A stretch of DNA of 64,000 nt from Paraburkholderia sp. Tr-20389 (GTDB lineage Bacteria > Pseudomonadota > Gammaproteobacteria > Burkholderiales > Burkholderiaceae), in assembly GCF_017104565.1 (NCBI RefSeq), contig NZ_JAAGPD010000053.1, forward strand, positions 1-64,000. Direction: 5' to 3'. The notes beneath the pieces are model-generated. The model ran no database searches. It was not told the DNA's origin and worked only from the letters and a program-made list of their open reading frames with translations. The position numbers were made by a program, and so were the translations under genes. This document shows, in pieces, positions 50,148-59,289 of the stretch (positions are counted from its first letter, which is position 1; every line of letters starts with the position of its first letter).

Positions 50148-50408
50148 TCAGGGAAAGAGCGGCAGCGACATCGGCATCTCGACGCGCACTGCCTTGACGC
50201 GCGCGGGCTGCGCGGCGCGGGGCTTGCGCTGGCGCATCGGCGCGCCGGCACGCTCGAGGCCGTGGCAGACGCGTGCAAGCGCCTTCGAAATGGACGCGGG
50301 CTGTGCCATCAGCGACGGCAGCGATGCTTCCAGTTCCTTCAGCAGCAGCGGCAAGGCCGGCAAGGTCAGTGCCGGGGACTGCAGGGTCTTCCGTGGTCGG
50401 TTTGTCAT
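50148..50408 (-). CDS. Hypothetical 86-residue basic protein
   Basis: This short frame starts at ATG 50408, preceded by GAGAGG. The protein has a basic N-terminus (MTNRPRKTLQS), an amphipathic Leu-rich part (LTLPALPLLLKELEASLPSL), a helix ISKALARVCHGLERAG, and a basic Pro/Ala-rich tail ending MSLPLFP. No family is recognised. It sits between the peptide hairpin and a SET-domain gene on the same strand as the latter. Being a real gene rests on the ribosome binding site and a reasonable helical pattern only; codon bias in this GC-rich genome gives little extra help. It could be spurious. Confidence 0.4.
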   Translation of the reverse strand: MTNRPRKTLQSPALTLPALPLLLKELEASLPSLMAQPASISKALARVCHGLERAGAPMRQRKPRAAQPARVKAVRVEMPMSLPLFP

Positions 50409-50502
50409 GGACGCCTCTCTGGAACGCTGCGGGCACTGTATCACAGGCGGGCAACCGCCCTCCCCGAACCCCGCAGCCTCGAACCAGGCACCCGGCCGTC
50501 CC

Positions 50503-50955
50503 TCAGACGCGCGCCTCGTCCATCCCCGCCAGCATCGTGCCGCGGCACGCGGGCGATCCACACCGGCATACGTATTGGCGGCGGGTTTCTTCGTCTTGCG
50601 GATCGTCGACGGACAGTCCATACGAGATGAACAGTTCTTCGCCGATCTGGATATCGACGGCGGCTTCGATGAACACGCGTCCGTCGATTTCGACGGCTTC
50701 GCAATTGGCCTTGCACGCATGATTGAGCCAGCGCGCGCTATTGCCGCCGACGCTGCCGTCAATCACCCGTCCATCCGACAGCCCGAACACGAAGGTATGC
50801 CCGTACTCGCCGCCGCGTTCGATACGCCGCGCGGCGCGTCGCCATGACGTCACCTCGCCTTTGTATTCGATGATGCGTTCGCCCGCCGCGAGCGTGCGCA
50901 ACGCGAACACACCTTTGCCGTGAATCGGCGACCGTCTGACTGTTAAACGACGCAT
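50503..50955 (-). CDS. SET-domain protein-lysine methyltransferase
   Basis: This 150-residue protein is a compact SET domain: RRSPIHGKGVFALRTLAAGE at the start, GEYGHTFVFGLSDGRVID, the pseudoknot core NSARWLNHACKANCEA, GEELFISYG, and a post-SET Cys cluster CRCGSPACRGTML. SET enzymes transfer methyl groups from S-adenosylmethionine to lysine in proteins. Small bacterial SET proteins occur in Chlamydia, Legionella and many proteobacteria; the target here is unknown, a ribosomal or DNA-binding protein being possible. It has no signal peptide. Zinc binding by the post-SET cysteines, with one from the NHACKANC segment, is expected. Confidence 0.9.
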   Translation of the reverse strand: MRRLTVRRSPIHGKGVFALRTLAAGERIIEYKGEVTSWRRAARRIERGGEYGHTFVFGLSDGRVIDGSVGGNSARWLNHACKANCEAVEIDGRVFIEAAVDIQIGEELFISYGLSVDDPQDEETRRQYVCRCGSPACRGTMLAGMDEARV

Positions 50956-51095
50956 GGCCTGCTTTCGAAGAGGATGGATCGATTCAGTATAGAGCGCGAA
51001 AAAAATGCACTGTTATCGATGTGTGTATGTTGGTCCTCCAGTGTGAATCGAGATCGTGACGTTGCGTTTGCGCGCCGATGTGCTAGCGCATCGCA

Positions 51096-52004
51096 CTACC
51101 TGCCACGTCTCACGACTGCGAAGCTCACGGCGACTGCGCCACGCGCGCTCGCGTTGCGCGGTTCGAACGACGGCGAGCCGGGGCGCGCTTCATGGGCAAG
51201 CCGCGCATAGAGTTCGGGACGCCGCGTGGCGAGCCATCGGTGCGCGGGGCTCGTGCCGATCAGCGCCGGATCGAGTTCCGCCGGGATCATCTGCTCGCCG
51301 GCTGCGCGCTGCGCGACGACATGACCGCACGGATCGACGATGGCGCCATGGCGTTGGTCGCTGTAGACCACGAACAGGCCGTTGTCGAGCGCGCGCGCCG
51401 GCAGGGTGCGACGCAGCCAGGCGCTTGTTTCATCTGCATCGCCTGCCACGTCCGCCCGCGCGTGCGCCGAAACCAGCAGGCCCGCACCGAGCAGCGCCGC
51501 CATCCGCGCGTTCTCCACCAGATAGTTGTCGCCGCCGACCAGCACCGCGATCCGCCAGCCGCCCGGCAGATCGAACACCGTGAAGCCGTCGCCGCTCGCG
51601 ATATGCGGCTGGCCGTCCGCCTGCAGCTTGCGATGCACGTGCCGTTGACCGTCCGGCAGACAGACGACATAGCTGCTGTATAGCTCGCCGTTGTGCGCGC
51701 GCTCGATCAGACCGACGCCCGCCGCCACGCCCGTTCGTTCGACGGCATCGGCGACGGCTTGCACGGGGCCGCCGTCGACGCTCGTCGCCAGCGCCTTCAT
51801 CTGCGCGCGGCGCATCGGCCACCCCTCGATGCCGCCCGTCAGGCACGCTTCGGGAAACACCGCGAGCCCGATGCGTTCCTGCGCGGCTCGCTCGATAAGC
51901 GCCACGACGCGCGCGACATTCTGTTCGATCTCGCCGCACTGCGCAGCGAAGGGAATCGATACAACGCGCAGCGGCGCGGCAGGCAAGGAAAACATGGCAG
52001 ACAT
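51096..52004 (-). CDS. Nitrilase-superfamily protein lacking the catalytic cysteine
   Basis: This 302-residue protein has the carbon-nitrogen hydrolase fold: the catalytic Glu appears in LAVFPEACLTGG and the Lys in HVHRKLQADGQPH. The third residue of the Glu-Lys-Cys triad is missing: where members have Cys-Tyr-Asp after the VLI strand, this one reads VLVGGDNYLVENARM, and the DNA codes for Gly-Gly. Amidase activity by the standard mechanism is therefore unlikely; a binding or regulatory role is possible. The start is taken as ATG 52004, with ATG 51995 as alternative. It is divergent from a LysR gene 89 bp away, its probable regulator. Confidence 0.8.
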   Translation of the reverse strand: MSAMFSLPAAPLRVVSIPFAAQCGEIEQNVARVVALIERAAQERIGLAVFPEACLTGGIEGWPMRRAQMKALATSVDGGPVQAVADAVERTGVAAGVGLIERAHNGELYSSYVVCLPDGQRHVHRKLQADGQPHIASGDGFTVFDLPGGWRIAVLVGGDNYLVENARMAALLGAGLLVSAHARADVAGDADETSAWLRRTLPARALDNGLFVVYSDQRHGAIVDPCGHVVAQRAAGEQMIPAELDPALIGTSPAHRWLATRRPELYARLAHEARPGSPSFEPRNASARGAVAVSFAVVRRGR

Positions 52005-52093
52005 GGAGACAACGTCGATGGAATGACGCCATTGGACCGCCCGCGCATCGATTAGTAAAATGAATAATCTGATCGATACGATAACTGCCAAGA

Positions 52094-53011
52094 ATGGAAA
52101 TCCGCCTGTTGCGTGCGTTCCTGACCGTGACGAATCTGCGCCATTTCGGCCGTGCCGCAGATTCAATGCATCTGAGCCAGCCTGCGCTGAGCAAGCAGAT
52201 CGTCGCGCTCGAAGAAAGTCTTGGCGGGCGGCTGTTCGAACGCGGCCGGCACGGCGCGGAACTGACCGCGTTCGGCGAAGCGTTCCTGCCCGATGCCGAA
52301 GCGCTCGTGCGCGACGCCGACGACGTCCTCGCCCGTGCGCGCGAAGCGAGCAGCGGGCGGCGCGGTCATCTGCGCATCGGGCTGTGCCTGTCGACGCTCA
52401 CGCTCGCGCCGCCGCTGATCGCTGCCTACCGCGCGGCTAATCCGCTGATCGGCGTCACACTGAATGATCTGTCGTCGGCGGAACAGACGCGGCGCATGTT
52501 TGCCGGCAAGCTCGACGTCGGCTTCGTGCGCCTGCCCGCTGCCGAGGGGCTATCGGCGTTTCCTGTGATCGACGAGTCGCTGGGGCTCGCGATGCCGCCG
52601 CACGCGAAGTGGAAGCGCCTGCCCGCGAAGCTGGATGAATTCAACGAACTGGGCTTCGTCGCGCTCGCGCGCAGCCGCGGGCCGGGCACGGCGGCCATGA
52701 TCGACGCCTGGTGCGCGGAGCGCGGCTTCGTGCCGCGCGTGATCCAGCAGGCGGACGATATCCAGTCGGTGCTGGCCGCCGTCGCGGCGGGTGTCGGCGT
52801 CGCCTTCGTGCCGTCGCGCGCCGAACATCTGCTGCGCGACGCGAAGGTGCTGCGACTGAAAGATGCGTCCGCACAATGGCGCGTCGGCATCGCCTGGCAG
52901 ACGGCACGCGACGATCCCGTCGTGAAGCGCTTCGTCGACTACGTGCGCGATCAGGTGCGCGCCGCGACGAAGCACAAGGCCGACAAGCCAGGCGTCGACC
53001 TCACAGCGTGA
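52094..53011 (+). CDS. LysR-family regulator
   Basis: This 305-residue LysR protein has the standard N-terminus MEIRLLRAFLTVTNLRHFGR with the HTH AADSMHLSQPALSKQIVALE, and an effector domain with the usual GHLRIGLCLSTLTLAPPLI and GVGVAFVPSRAEHL stretches. It is divergent from the cysteine-less nitrilase homologue, whose expression it probably controls. The intergenic DNA holds two ATCGAT hexamers 19 bp apart (52047-52052 and 52072-52077) that could be part of its operator. It converges with the histidine kinase gene on its right, the two stops overlapping by 11 bp. Inducer unknown. Confidence 0.9.
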   Translation: MEIRLLRAFLTVTNLRHFGRAADSMHLSQPALSKQIVALEESLGGRLFERGRHGAELTAFGEAFLPDAEALVRDADDVLARAREASSGRRGHLRIGLCLSTLTLAPPLIAAYRAANPLIGVTLNDLSSAEQTRRMFAGKLDVGFVRLPAAEGLSAFPVIDESLGLAMPPHAKWKRLPAKLDEFNELGFVALARSRGPGTAAMIDAWCAERGFVPRVIQQADDIQSVLAAVAAGVGVAFVPSRAEHLLRDAKVLRLKDASAQWRVGIAWQTARDDPVVKRFVDYVRDQVRAATKHKADKPGVDLTA

Positions 53012-54356
53012 GGCGCGCTTCGAGCCCGCCGCCTTCGCGATTGCGCAGCGTGAGCGTCGCGTTCATCGACTGCGCAAGCTGCTTTGCAATCGCGAGGCCC
53101 AGCCCCGTGCCGCCCGTCTCGCGATTGCGCGAGTTTTCGACGCGATAGAACGGCTGGAACACGGCGTCGAGTTGCTCCTGCGGAATGCCCGGGCCGCGAT
53201 CGAGCACGACGATCGACCAGTGCTGCGCAGCCGTCCCGTCGACGGACACTTCGACGTTCACCTCGTCGCCGCCCGAATACTTCAGCGCGTTATCGACCAG
53301 GTTGCCGAGAATGCGGCGCAGCGCCTGCGGGCGCGTGGTCACCGCCGTCCCGACACGTCCCGCCAGCGTCACGCGGTCGCCCGCATCGGCGTAGTCGTTG
53401 ACGATGCTCTCGATCAGCGCGTCCGGATTCACGCGGACGGGTTTTTCGTCGGCGCCGTGCAGCGTGCGCGCATACGCGACGCCTTCGCGCACGAGCAGTT
53501 CCATCTCCTTCAGATCCTTTTGCAGACGCGCCCGCTCCGCTTCGTCGTCGAGCATGTCGGCGCGCAGCCGCATCCGCGTAATGGGCGTTTGCAGATCGTG
53601 CGAAATGGCGGCGAGGATCTGCAGCCGCTCGCGCATATAGATGCCGATGCGCGCCTGCATCGCGTTGAACGCCTTCGACGCGCGCGCCACTTCCTCGGGA
53701 CCGTCTTCGGGCAGCGCGGCGGGCGCGAGATCGGGGCCGAGCGTGTCGGCCGCGCGCGCGAGACGCTCGAGCGGCCGCGTCGCGAGGCGCACCGCGAGCC
53801 ACGCGCAGCCGGCGAGCAGCGCGAGTTGCGCGATCAGCACGAGCGGCAGCCACGGCGACACGGGAATGCCGTGCATGGGATGCATGTCGATGGTGAGCGG
53901 CGTGCCGTCGCTCAGCGTCAGATGCACTTCGAGATGCTCGCCCTCGCCCGGCACGGCGTTGGCCGTCACCTTGTATTGCTGCCCGATGTCCTTCGCGATC
54001 GACGCGCCGATTTCCTGCGACAGCTTCGCGTCCGGCGGCATGCCGTTCGTGCCCGTGCCCAGTACGAACCGGTAACTGCGCCGCCCCAGCTTCGGCAGCC
54101 ATTCCTCGCGCTCGGCGGGCGTCAGACGGTCCAGCAGCGCAACGGAGCTGGTCACTTCCTGGCCGATGTAGCCGACCATCACGTGCATGGTCGCCTCGTT
54201 GCGCTCGGTCATCGTGAGCCAGAACGACAGCGTCTGCGCGGCGAGCAGCCCGGCGACGAAGATCAGCGACAGCCGCACGAACAGCGTGCGCGGCCGCCAC
54301 ACACTGCGCAAAACACCCGGCATCCGATCCCGCATATGAACCGTTGGCGTGCTCAT
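53001..54356 (-). CDS. Sensor histidine kinase (EnvZ/RstB-like)
   Basis: This 451-residue kinase has two membrane helices (about 26-44 and 170-190) flanking a periplasmic domain of about 125 residues, a HAMP region (RLATRPLERLARAADTLG), the phosphorylated His in AAISHDLQTPITRMRLR, and catalytic boxes LVDNALKYSGG, DRGPGIPQEQ and GGTGLGLAIAK. The ATG at 54356 overlaps the regulator stop as ATGA. The signal is unknown; homologues of this EnvZ-like group respond to osmotic, acid or antibiotic stress. An in-frame extension to 54902 lies inside the regulator gene and is not real. Confidence 0.9.
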   Translation of the reverse strand: MSTPTVHMRDRMPGVLRSVWRPRTLFVRLSLIFVAGLLAAQTLSFWLTMTERNEATMHVMVGYIGQEVTSSVALLDRLTPAEREEWLPKLGRRSYRFVLGTGTNGMPPDAKLSQEIGASIAKDIGQQYKVTANAVPGEGEHLEVHLTLSDGTPLTIDMHPMHGIPVSPWLPLVLIAQLALLAGCAWLAVRLATRPLERLARAADTLGPDLAPAALPEDGPEEVARASKAFNAMQARIGIYMRERLQILAAISHDLQTPITRMRLRADMLDDEAERARLQKDLKEMELLVREGVAYARTLHGADEKPVRVNPDALIESIVNDYADAGDRVTLAGRVGTAVTTRPQALRRILGNLVDNALKYSGGDEVNVEVSVDGTAAQHWSIVVLDRGPGIPQEQLDAVFQPFYRVENSRNRETGGTGLGLAIAKQLAQSMNATLTLRNREGGGLEARLTL

Positions 54357-55099
54357 CCGCCCTGTTCCTCTGGCGTGACGAGCGACGAGAACACATAGCC
54401 CTCGTTGCGCAGCGTCTTGATGTAGCGCGGCTCGCGTGCGTCGTCGCCGAGGCGCTGGCGCACGCGGCTCACGAGCAGATCGATCGAACGGTCGAACGGC
54501 TCGGTCTGCCGGCCTTGCGTCAACGTCAGCAACTGATCGCGCGTCAGCACGCGCTGCGGATGATCGACGAACACGCGCAGCAGCCGGTATTCGGCGCCGC
54601 TCAGCGCGACCAGCGTGCCTTCGCCGTCGATCAGGTTGCGGCCGATCGTATCGAGGCGCCAGTCGCCGAAGCGCAGAAAATGCGCGGACCCCGCCGGCTC
54701 GCTGCTGTTGCCGGGTGGCATCATGCGCGCGCGGCGCAGAATGGCGCGGATCCGCGCGAGCAGTTCGCGCACGGCGAAGGGCTTTGCGAGGTAATCGTCC
54801 GCGCCCATTTCGAGTCCGACGACGCGGTCGGTTTCCTCGCTCAGCGCCGTCAGCATCAGGATCGGCACGGTCTGGAATTCGCCCGCGCGCAGCTCGCGGC
54901 ACAGGTCGAGACCGCTCTCGCCGGGCAGCATGAGATCGAGCACGATCAGGTCGGGCCGCTCGTCGGCGAGCGCCGCGCGCATCTGCCGGCCGCCCGACGC
55001 GAGCGTCGCGCGCACGCCGTTCCTGGTGAGGTACGTGCCGACCAGCTCGCGGATGTCGCGGTCGTCGTCGACGATCAGAACGTGATCCGTTTTATCCAC
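54353..55099 (-). CDS. OmpR-family response regulator
   Basis: This 248-residue regulator has a receiver domain (IVDDDRDIRELV acidic pair, Asp in LIVLDLMLPGESGLDLC, Lys in GADDYLAKPF) and a C-terminal OmpR-type winged helix (about 150-240, LSGAEYRLLRVFVDHPQRV and FDRSIDLLVSRVRQRLG). It is the first gene of a two-gene operon with the histidine kinase. The ATG at 55099 has AGGAGC upstream. Its targets are unknown. It is distinct from qseB in the same window, being closer to OmpR/RstA with a long acidic-Ser linker between domains. Confidence 0.9.
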   Translation of the reverse strand: MDKTDHVLIVDDDRDIRELVGTYLTRNGVRATLASGGRQMRAALADERPDLIVLDLMLPGESGLDLCRELRAGEFQTVPILMLTALSEETDRVVGLEMGADDYLAKPFAVRELLARIRAILRRARMMPPGNSSEPAGSAHFLRFGDWRLDTIGRNLIDGEGTLVALSGAEYRLLRVFVDHPQRVLTRDQLLTLTQGRQTEPFDRSIDLLVSRVRQRLGDDAREPRYIKTLRNEGYVFSSLVTPEEQGG

Positions 55100-55134
55100 A
55101 CAAGGCTCCTTCGCCGGCCAGGGGTTCGGTTATC

Positions 55135-55506
55135 TTACGCGTCATCGACCACGGAAAGGCTCTTGCCGTCCGCCACCGACGCCTCCAGCGCGTAAGGGTC
55201 CACGCCGTCGAGGCAGCCGATATTCACGCGCCACAGGTTCGGATCCTTGCGTGTCTGATGAAACGGATAGATGCCGCAGTGCTTGCAGAAGTAATGCTTC
55301 GCGACGCGCGTGTTGAACTGGTACAGCGTCAGGTCGTCCTGGCCGGACAGGATGCGCAGCGCGCCGGCGGGAAAGAACGGCGACATCAGCGCGCCCTTGC
55401 GCCGGCACAGGCTGCAGTTGCAGCGGCCGGCGGGCGTGACGGGCGTCTCGACTTCGAACTTGACGGCGCCGCAATGGCACGAGCCGTGGTGAAAATCGGT
55501 GGTCAT
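55135..55506 (-). CDS. GFA-family (Gfa/CENP-V fold) zinc protein
   Basis: This 123-residue protein has the glutathione-dependent formaldehyde-activating family cysteines: CHCG near residue 10, CNCSLCRRKG near 30, and FCKHCGIYPFHQ near 75, which build two zinc sites. The family contains glutathione-binding proteins, most of undefined activity; a direct role in formaldehyde detoxification is not certain. The ATG at 55506 follows AGGAGC; the frame open to 55569 has no site. It sits alone on the minus strand 35 bp upstream of the two-component operon, and could share its transcript. Confidence 0.9.
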   Translation of the reverse strand: MTTDFHHGSCHCGAVKFEVETPVTPAGRCNCSLCRRKGALMSPFFPAGALRILSGQDDLTLYQFNTRVAKHYFCKHCGIYPFHQTRKDPNLWRVNIGCLDGVDPYALEASVADGKSLSVVDDA

Positions 55507-55592
55507 GGCATGCTCCTGTATGCGATGACCGCATTTATACCCGAGCGCTGCCCGGGCTTTGTGTCCCAATGTATCTGCCGCGTACAGCGATA

Positions 55593-55635
55593 CAAAATGG
55601 GGCGCCGGCGGCCGTGAAAGCCTGCCGGCGCCCCC
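55593..55635 (-). terminator. Terminator of the pga-glmS operon
   Basis: A perfect 10-bp stem GGGCGCCGGC/GCCGGCGCCC (55600-55609 and 55624-55633) is followed on the minus strand by CATTTTG. It lies just past the last gene of the leftward pga operon. Confidence 0.75.
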
Positions 55636-55648
55636 GTTCGGCGACGCG

Positions 55649-56878
55649 CTAGCCCTTGCAGAGATCCTTCGCGCCGGGCGCCTGCGCGGCCTTCAGATCG
55701 AAGTCCGCTTCCTGCAGTCCCTTGGGGCTCGTCGCGACCCAGTGCAGCTGGGTCGGCGAGCGCACCAGCCCGACGCTGCCCGTGTAAGTCCACGCGATCG
55801 GCGACGGCTGCGTGCCCGCCAGTTCGATCGAGCTGGGCGTCAGCTTCAGATGCAGCAGCCGGCCATCCTGCGACGGCGCGAACGCCCGCTGGCCGATCAC
55901 GGCGACGCCCGCTTCGCGCACGGACGCCGGCATGCAATCGAGCGACGCCGTCGTCTGGCCGTTCGCGTCGATCAGTTGCGCGAAGCCTTTACCCTTGTCG
56001 TCGGTGGCGACCACGACGAAGCGGTCGATAGCGGGCACATACGCTGCCGAATACGTGTAATACGACAAGCGGTCGGCGATCACGCGCGCTTCGCTCAGCG
56101 CGCCCGTCGACGGATCGAGCGTCGCCACCTTCAGGCGCGCGTAGGTTTCGCCGCTCACGTATTGCTGCCACACGAGCAACGCGCGCGTCGGCGAGCCGGC
56201 GATCATCGGCCACCATTCGCGCGTGCGCGGCGCAACGTCGACTGCCTGCAGCAGCGCGCCGTCGGCGTCGTAGGTTTTCACGTAGACGCCGTTGCCCGTG
56301 CCGAGATTGTCGACGCCACCGCCGTTCACCCAGTCATTCGAATAGAACACGACGAAGCGCGAGCCGACGGCGGCGACATGGCCGGAGTGGCCGCCCGACA
56401 GCACATCGTTCGGATACGGCTTCACGTCCTTCAGATCCGACGTGTAGACCCCGTAGCGCTGGCTCACTTCATTCGGCGTGTTCCAGCCGTCCTCGAACGA
56501 CACCATCACGCGGCCCGTGTCGTTTTGCGCGACCGACACGGGTTCCTGCGCCTCCGGCCGCCCGATGAACACGCGCGGACGGTCGAGCTTCGGCTGCTTC
56601 GGCGTCCAGCGCGCGATATACACATCGTGCGTCCAGTTGCGGTCGCGCCCCGCCCCGCGCGGCGGCAGGCCCGAGCTGCTGAAGAACACCGTCGTCACGC
56701 CCTGCTCATCCGTGATCGCGCCGATGCCATGCATATAGGCGCGCAGATCGCCCGTCGGCACGCGCGACACAGCGGCGGCTTTAGCGGCCTTCGTTCCGCC
56801 CGCGTGCGCGGGCGGAACGAGGAGGATCGCCGCCGCCGTGGCCGTGACCACAGTGAGCACTGCAAAGATGATCCGCAT
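55649..56878 (-). CDS. Secreted beta-propeller-like protein at the end of the pga operon
   Basis: This 409-residue protein has a signal peptide (MRIIFAVLTVVTATAAAILL, cleavage near AHAGG). The mature part shows repeated units with a strand-turn-strand pattern and Asp/Gly/Trp (RNWTHDVYIARWTPKQP, VMVSFEDGWNTP, VVFYSNDWVNGGG, ALLVWQQYVSGE, FVVVATDDKGKG, WVATSPKGL), suggesting a six- or seven-bladed propeller. No family name can be given. It starts 9 bp after glmS, so it is probably cotranscribed with the PNAG genes and may bind or process the polysaccharide in the periplasm; that role is inferred from position only. Confidence 0.72.
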   Translation of the reverse strand: MRIIFAVLTVVTATAAAILLVPPAHAGGTKAAKAAAVSRVPTGDLRAYMHGIGAITDEQGVTTVFFSSSGLPPRGAGRDRNWTHDVYIARWTPKQPKLDRPRVFIGRPEAQEPVSVAQNDTGRVMVSFEDGWNTPNEVSQRYGVYTSDLKDVKPYPNDVLSGGHSGHVAAVGSRFVVFYSNDWVNGGGVDNLGTGNGVYVKTYDADGALLQAVDVAPRTREWWPMIAGSPTRALLVWQQYVSGETYARLKVATLDPSTGALSEARVIADRLSYYTYSAAYVPAIDRFVVVATDDKGKGFAQLIDANGQTTASLDCMPASVREAGVAVIGQRAFAPSQDGRLLHLKLTPSSIELAGTQPSPIAWTYTGSVGLVRSPTQLHWVATSPKGLQEADFDLKAAQAPGAKDLCKG

Positions 56879-56887
56879 GAGCGCCCT

Positions 56888-58717
56888 TCACTCCACCGTG
56901 ACCGACTTCGCCAGATTGCGCGGCTTGTCGACGTCGGTGCCGCGTACGCTCGCGGTGTGATACGCGAGCAATTGCAGCGGCACCACATGCAGGATCGGCG
57001 ACAGCGGCCCGTAGTGCTCGGGTAGCTGGATCACGCGCAAGCCTTCGCTGCTTTCGATCTTCGTGTCGGCATCGGCGAGCACGTACAACTGGCCGCCGCG
57101 CGCGCGCACTTCCTGCATGTTCGACTTGAGCTTTTCGAGCAGCGCGTCGTTCGGCGCGATCGTGATGACGGGCATCTCGTTCGTGACGATCGCGAGCGGT
57201 CCGTGCTTCAGCTCGCCCGCGGGATACGCTTCCGCGTGGACGTAGGAGATTTCCTTGAGCTTGAGCGCGCCTTCGAGCGCAATCGGGTAATGCACGCCGC
57301 GCCCGAGGAACAGTGCGTGATCCTTGCGGGCCAGTGCCTGCGCCCATGCGACGATCTGCGGCTCCAGCGCCAGCACGCTATTGAGCGCGGCGGGCAGATG
57401 ATGCAGTTGCTGCAGCGCGGCTGCTTCTTCGTCCGCGTTCACGCGGCCGCGTTCCTTGCCGAGCGTCAGCGCGAGCAGATACAGCGCGACGAGTTGCGTC
57501 GTGAACGCCTTTGTCGAAGCGACGCCGATCTCCGGGCCCGCACCCGTCAGGTACTGCAACTCCGTGAGACGCATCATCGAGCTGTGCGGCACGTTGCAGA
57601 TCGCGAGCGTATGGTGATGACCGAGTTCCTGCGCGTGCTTCAATGCCGCGAGCGTATCGGCCGTCTCGCCCGATTGCGACACGACGACGACCATCGCACA
57701 CGGATTCACCACGCTCTCGCGATAGCGATACTCGCTGGCGATTTCCACCTGGGTCGGAATGCCCGCGATCGATTCGAACCAGTATTTCGCGGTCAGCGCG
57801 GAATAGTAGCTGGTACCGCACGCGAGCAGCAGCAGCGAATCGATCTCGCTGAATGCGCGTTGCGCGTTCGCGCCGAACAGTGCGGGCGTAATGGCGCGCA
57901 CGCGCTCGGTCGCATCGGCGACCACGTCCGGCTGCTCGAAGATTTCCTTCTGCATGTAGTGGCGGTACGGGCCGAGTTCGGCGGTGTAGTGGCTCGCGTG
58001 ATGCGCCTGCACTTCGCGGTGTGCGGTGGCGCCGTCGCGGTCGACGATATGCACGCCATCGCACGACAACACCGCGACATCGCCCTCTTCGAGGAAGATG
58101 AAATGTTCGGCCGTGCCCGACAGCGCCATCGCATCCGACGCCAGATAGTTGCCGCGCTCGCCCACGCCGATCACGAGCGGCGAACCGGCGCGCGCACCGA
58201 TCACGCGGTCCGGCTCGTTGCGTGCGAAAACGGCGATCGCGTACGCACCGCGCAGACGCAGCAGCGCGCGCTGCACGGCCGTCAGCAGATCGCGCTCGGG
58301 ATCCTGCTCGCGCGTGTGGTGGATCAGATGCGCGATCACTTCCGTGTCCGTATCCGATTCGAACACGTAGCCGAGCGCTTTCAGTTCATCGCGCAGCGGC
58401 TCGTGATTTTCGATGATGCCGTTGTGCACGAGCGCGATCTCGTCGCGCGAAAAGATCGGGTGCGCGTTGTCGGTGACGGGCGCGCCGTGCGTTGCCCAGC
58501 GCGTGTGCGCAACGCCGATCGTGCCCGACAGCCGCGCTTCCTGAACCTGCTGCGTGAGATTCGCGACGCGCTCGACGCTGCGCACGCGGCGCGGCGCGCC
58601 GTGCTGCAGGACGGCGACGCCGCACGAGTCATACCCCCGGTATTCGAGCCTGCGCAGCCCTTCCGTCAATACGCCGACGACATCGCGCTGTGCCACTGCT
58701 CCTACGATTCCGCACAT
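56888..58717 (-). CDS. glmS: Glucosamine-6-phosphate synthase (GlmS)
   Basis: This 609-residue enzyme converts fructose-6-phosphate and glutamine to glucosamine-6-phosphate. The N-terminal glutaminase begins [13 protein letters not shown] with Cys1 (after Met removal) as nucleophile, and has GYDSCGVAV and the [12 protein letters not shown] loop. Two SIS isomerase domains follow ([32 protein letters not shown]-like [11 protein letters not shown]) and the C-terminus ends [11 protein letters not shown] as in all GlmS. It sits 48 bp after pgaD in the same direction, which suggests a dedicated copy for PNAG precursor supply, in addition to the usual housekeeping glmS elsewhere. No glmS riboswitch is expected here, and none was seen. 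Confidence 0.96.
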   Translation of the reverse strand: MCGIVGAVAQRDVVGVLTEGLRRLEYRGYDSCGVAVLQHGAPRRVRSVERVANLTQQVQEARLSGTIGVAHTRWATHGAPVTDNAHPIFSRDEIALVHNGIIENHEPLRDELKALGYVFESDTDTEVIAHLIHHTREQDPERDLLTAVQRALLRLRGAYAIAVFARNEPDRVIGARAGSPLVIGVGERGNYLASDAMALSGTAEHFIFLEEGDVAVLSCDGVHIVDRDGATAHREVQAHHASHYTAELGPYRHYMQKEIFEQPDVVADATERVRAITPALFGANAQRAFSEIDSLLLLACGTSYYSALTAKYWFESIAGIPTQVEIASEYRYRESVVNPCAMVVVVSQSGETADTLAALKHAQELGHHHTLAICNVPHSSMMRLTELQYLTGAGPEIGVASTKAFTTQLVALYLLALTLGKERGRVNADEEAAALQQLHHLPAALNSVLALEPQIVAWAQALARKDHALFLGRGVHYPIALEGALKLKEISYVHAEAYPAGELKHGPLAIVTNEMPVITIAPNDALLEKLKSNMQEVRARGGQLYVLADADTKIESSEGLRVIQLPEHYGPLSPILHVVPLQLLAYHTASVRGTDVDKPRNLAKSVTVE

Positions 58718-58765
58718 GTTGGTCTCCGTGGTGCGTGTGTTTGTACTGTGATAACCGTGGCGCGC

Positions 58766-59218
58766 TCAGGCGGCCTGACGTTCGAACTCGGGCACGCTCA
58801 TCACGTGCGAGATCATGCCGTCGTCGTCGTGGTACGCGACGAGGCAGCGGCCCGCATCGCCTTCCGGAATTTCATGCGGGGTGTCCGGCTGCGACGCTTC
58901 CGTCGCCTGCGGCATGCGGCGCACGCGATGCGCGTTCATCGCATCCATCTGGCGGCCGAAGGTCCAGAGAATCATCGACAGTGCGACGATGCCGATACCC
59001 ACGATGCCGGGCATGAATGCATCGAGGGACAGCTCTTCCTCGCTCGCGTTCGCGAGACACCAGCGGATATACAGCGCGGCAAGTACCCACGTGCCGAGCA
59101 CGAGCGTCGGGCGCACGACGCGATACCACGCGACGGTGCGCATCGCGCGAGTCTTGCTGGATTCCGTGGCGAACTGCGCGACGGACTGTTTCGAAACATC
59201 GATGATTGGGTGTTCCAT
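58766..59218 (-). CDS. pgaD: PgaD-like PNAG synthase subunit
   Basis: This 150-residue protein has two transmembrane helices (about 38-56 and 68-88: VLGTWVLAALYIRWCL, GIVGIGIVALSMILW) and a cytoplasmic tail, the layout of PgaD, which supports the glycosyltransferase PgaC and binds c-di-GMP jointly with it in E. coli. It begins MEHPIIDVSKQSVAQ. It lies 71 bp after pgaC. PgaD sequences vary strongly, so gene order gives much of the evidence. The C-terminal 60 residues are hydrophilic and may be the c-di-GMP-linked part. Confidence 0.85.
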   Translation of the reverse strand: MEHPIIDVSKQSVAQFATESSKTRAMRTVAWYRVVRPTLVLGTWVLAALYIRWCLANASEEELSLDAFMPGIVGIGIVALSMILWTFGRQMDAMNAHRVRRMPQATEASQPDTPHEIPEGDAGRCLVAYHDDDGMISHVMSVPEFERQAA

Positions 59219-59289
59219 GTTGTGTTCCCCTGAGACTGTTGACTTGCGTTTGTCAATTCGAATGCTTCATTCCACGTGCTTCACTGCTG

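Noticed and set aside
57203-59233. 676-codon plus-strand open frame opposite glmS and pgaD
   Set aside because: Spans two well-supported minus-strand genes in antisense and has the Arg/His-rich composition typical of such shadows.
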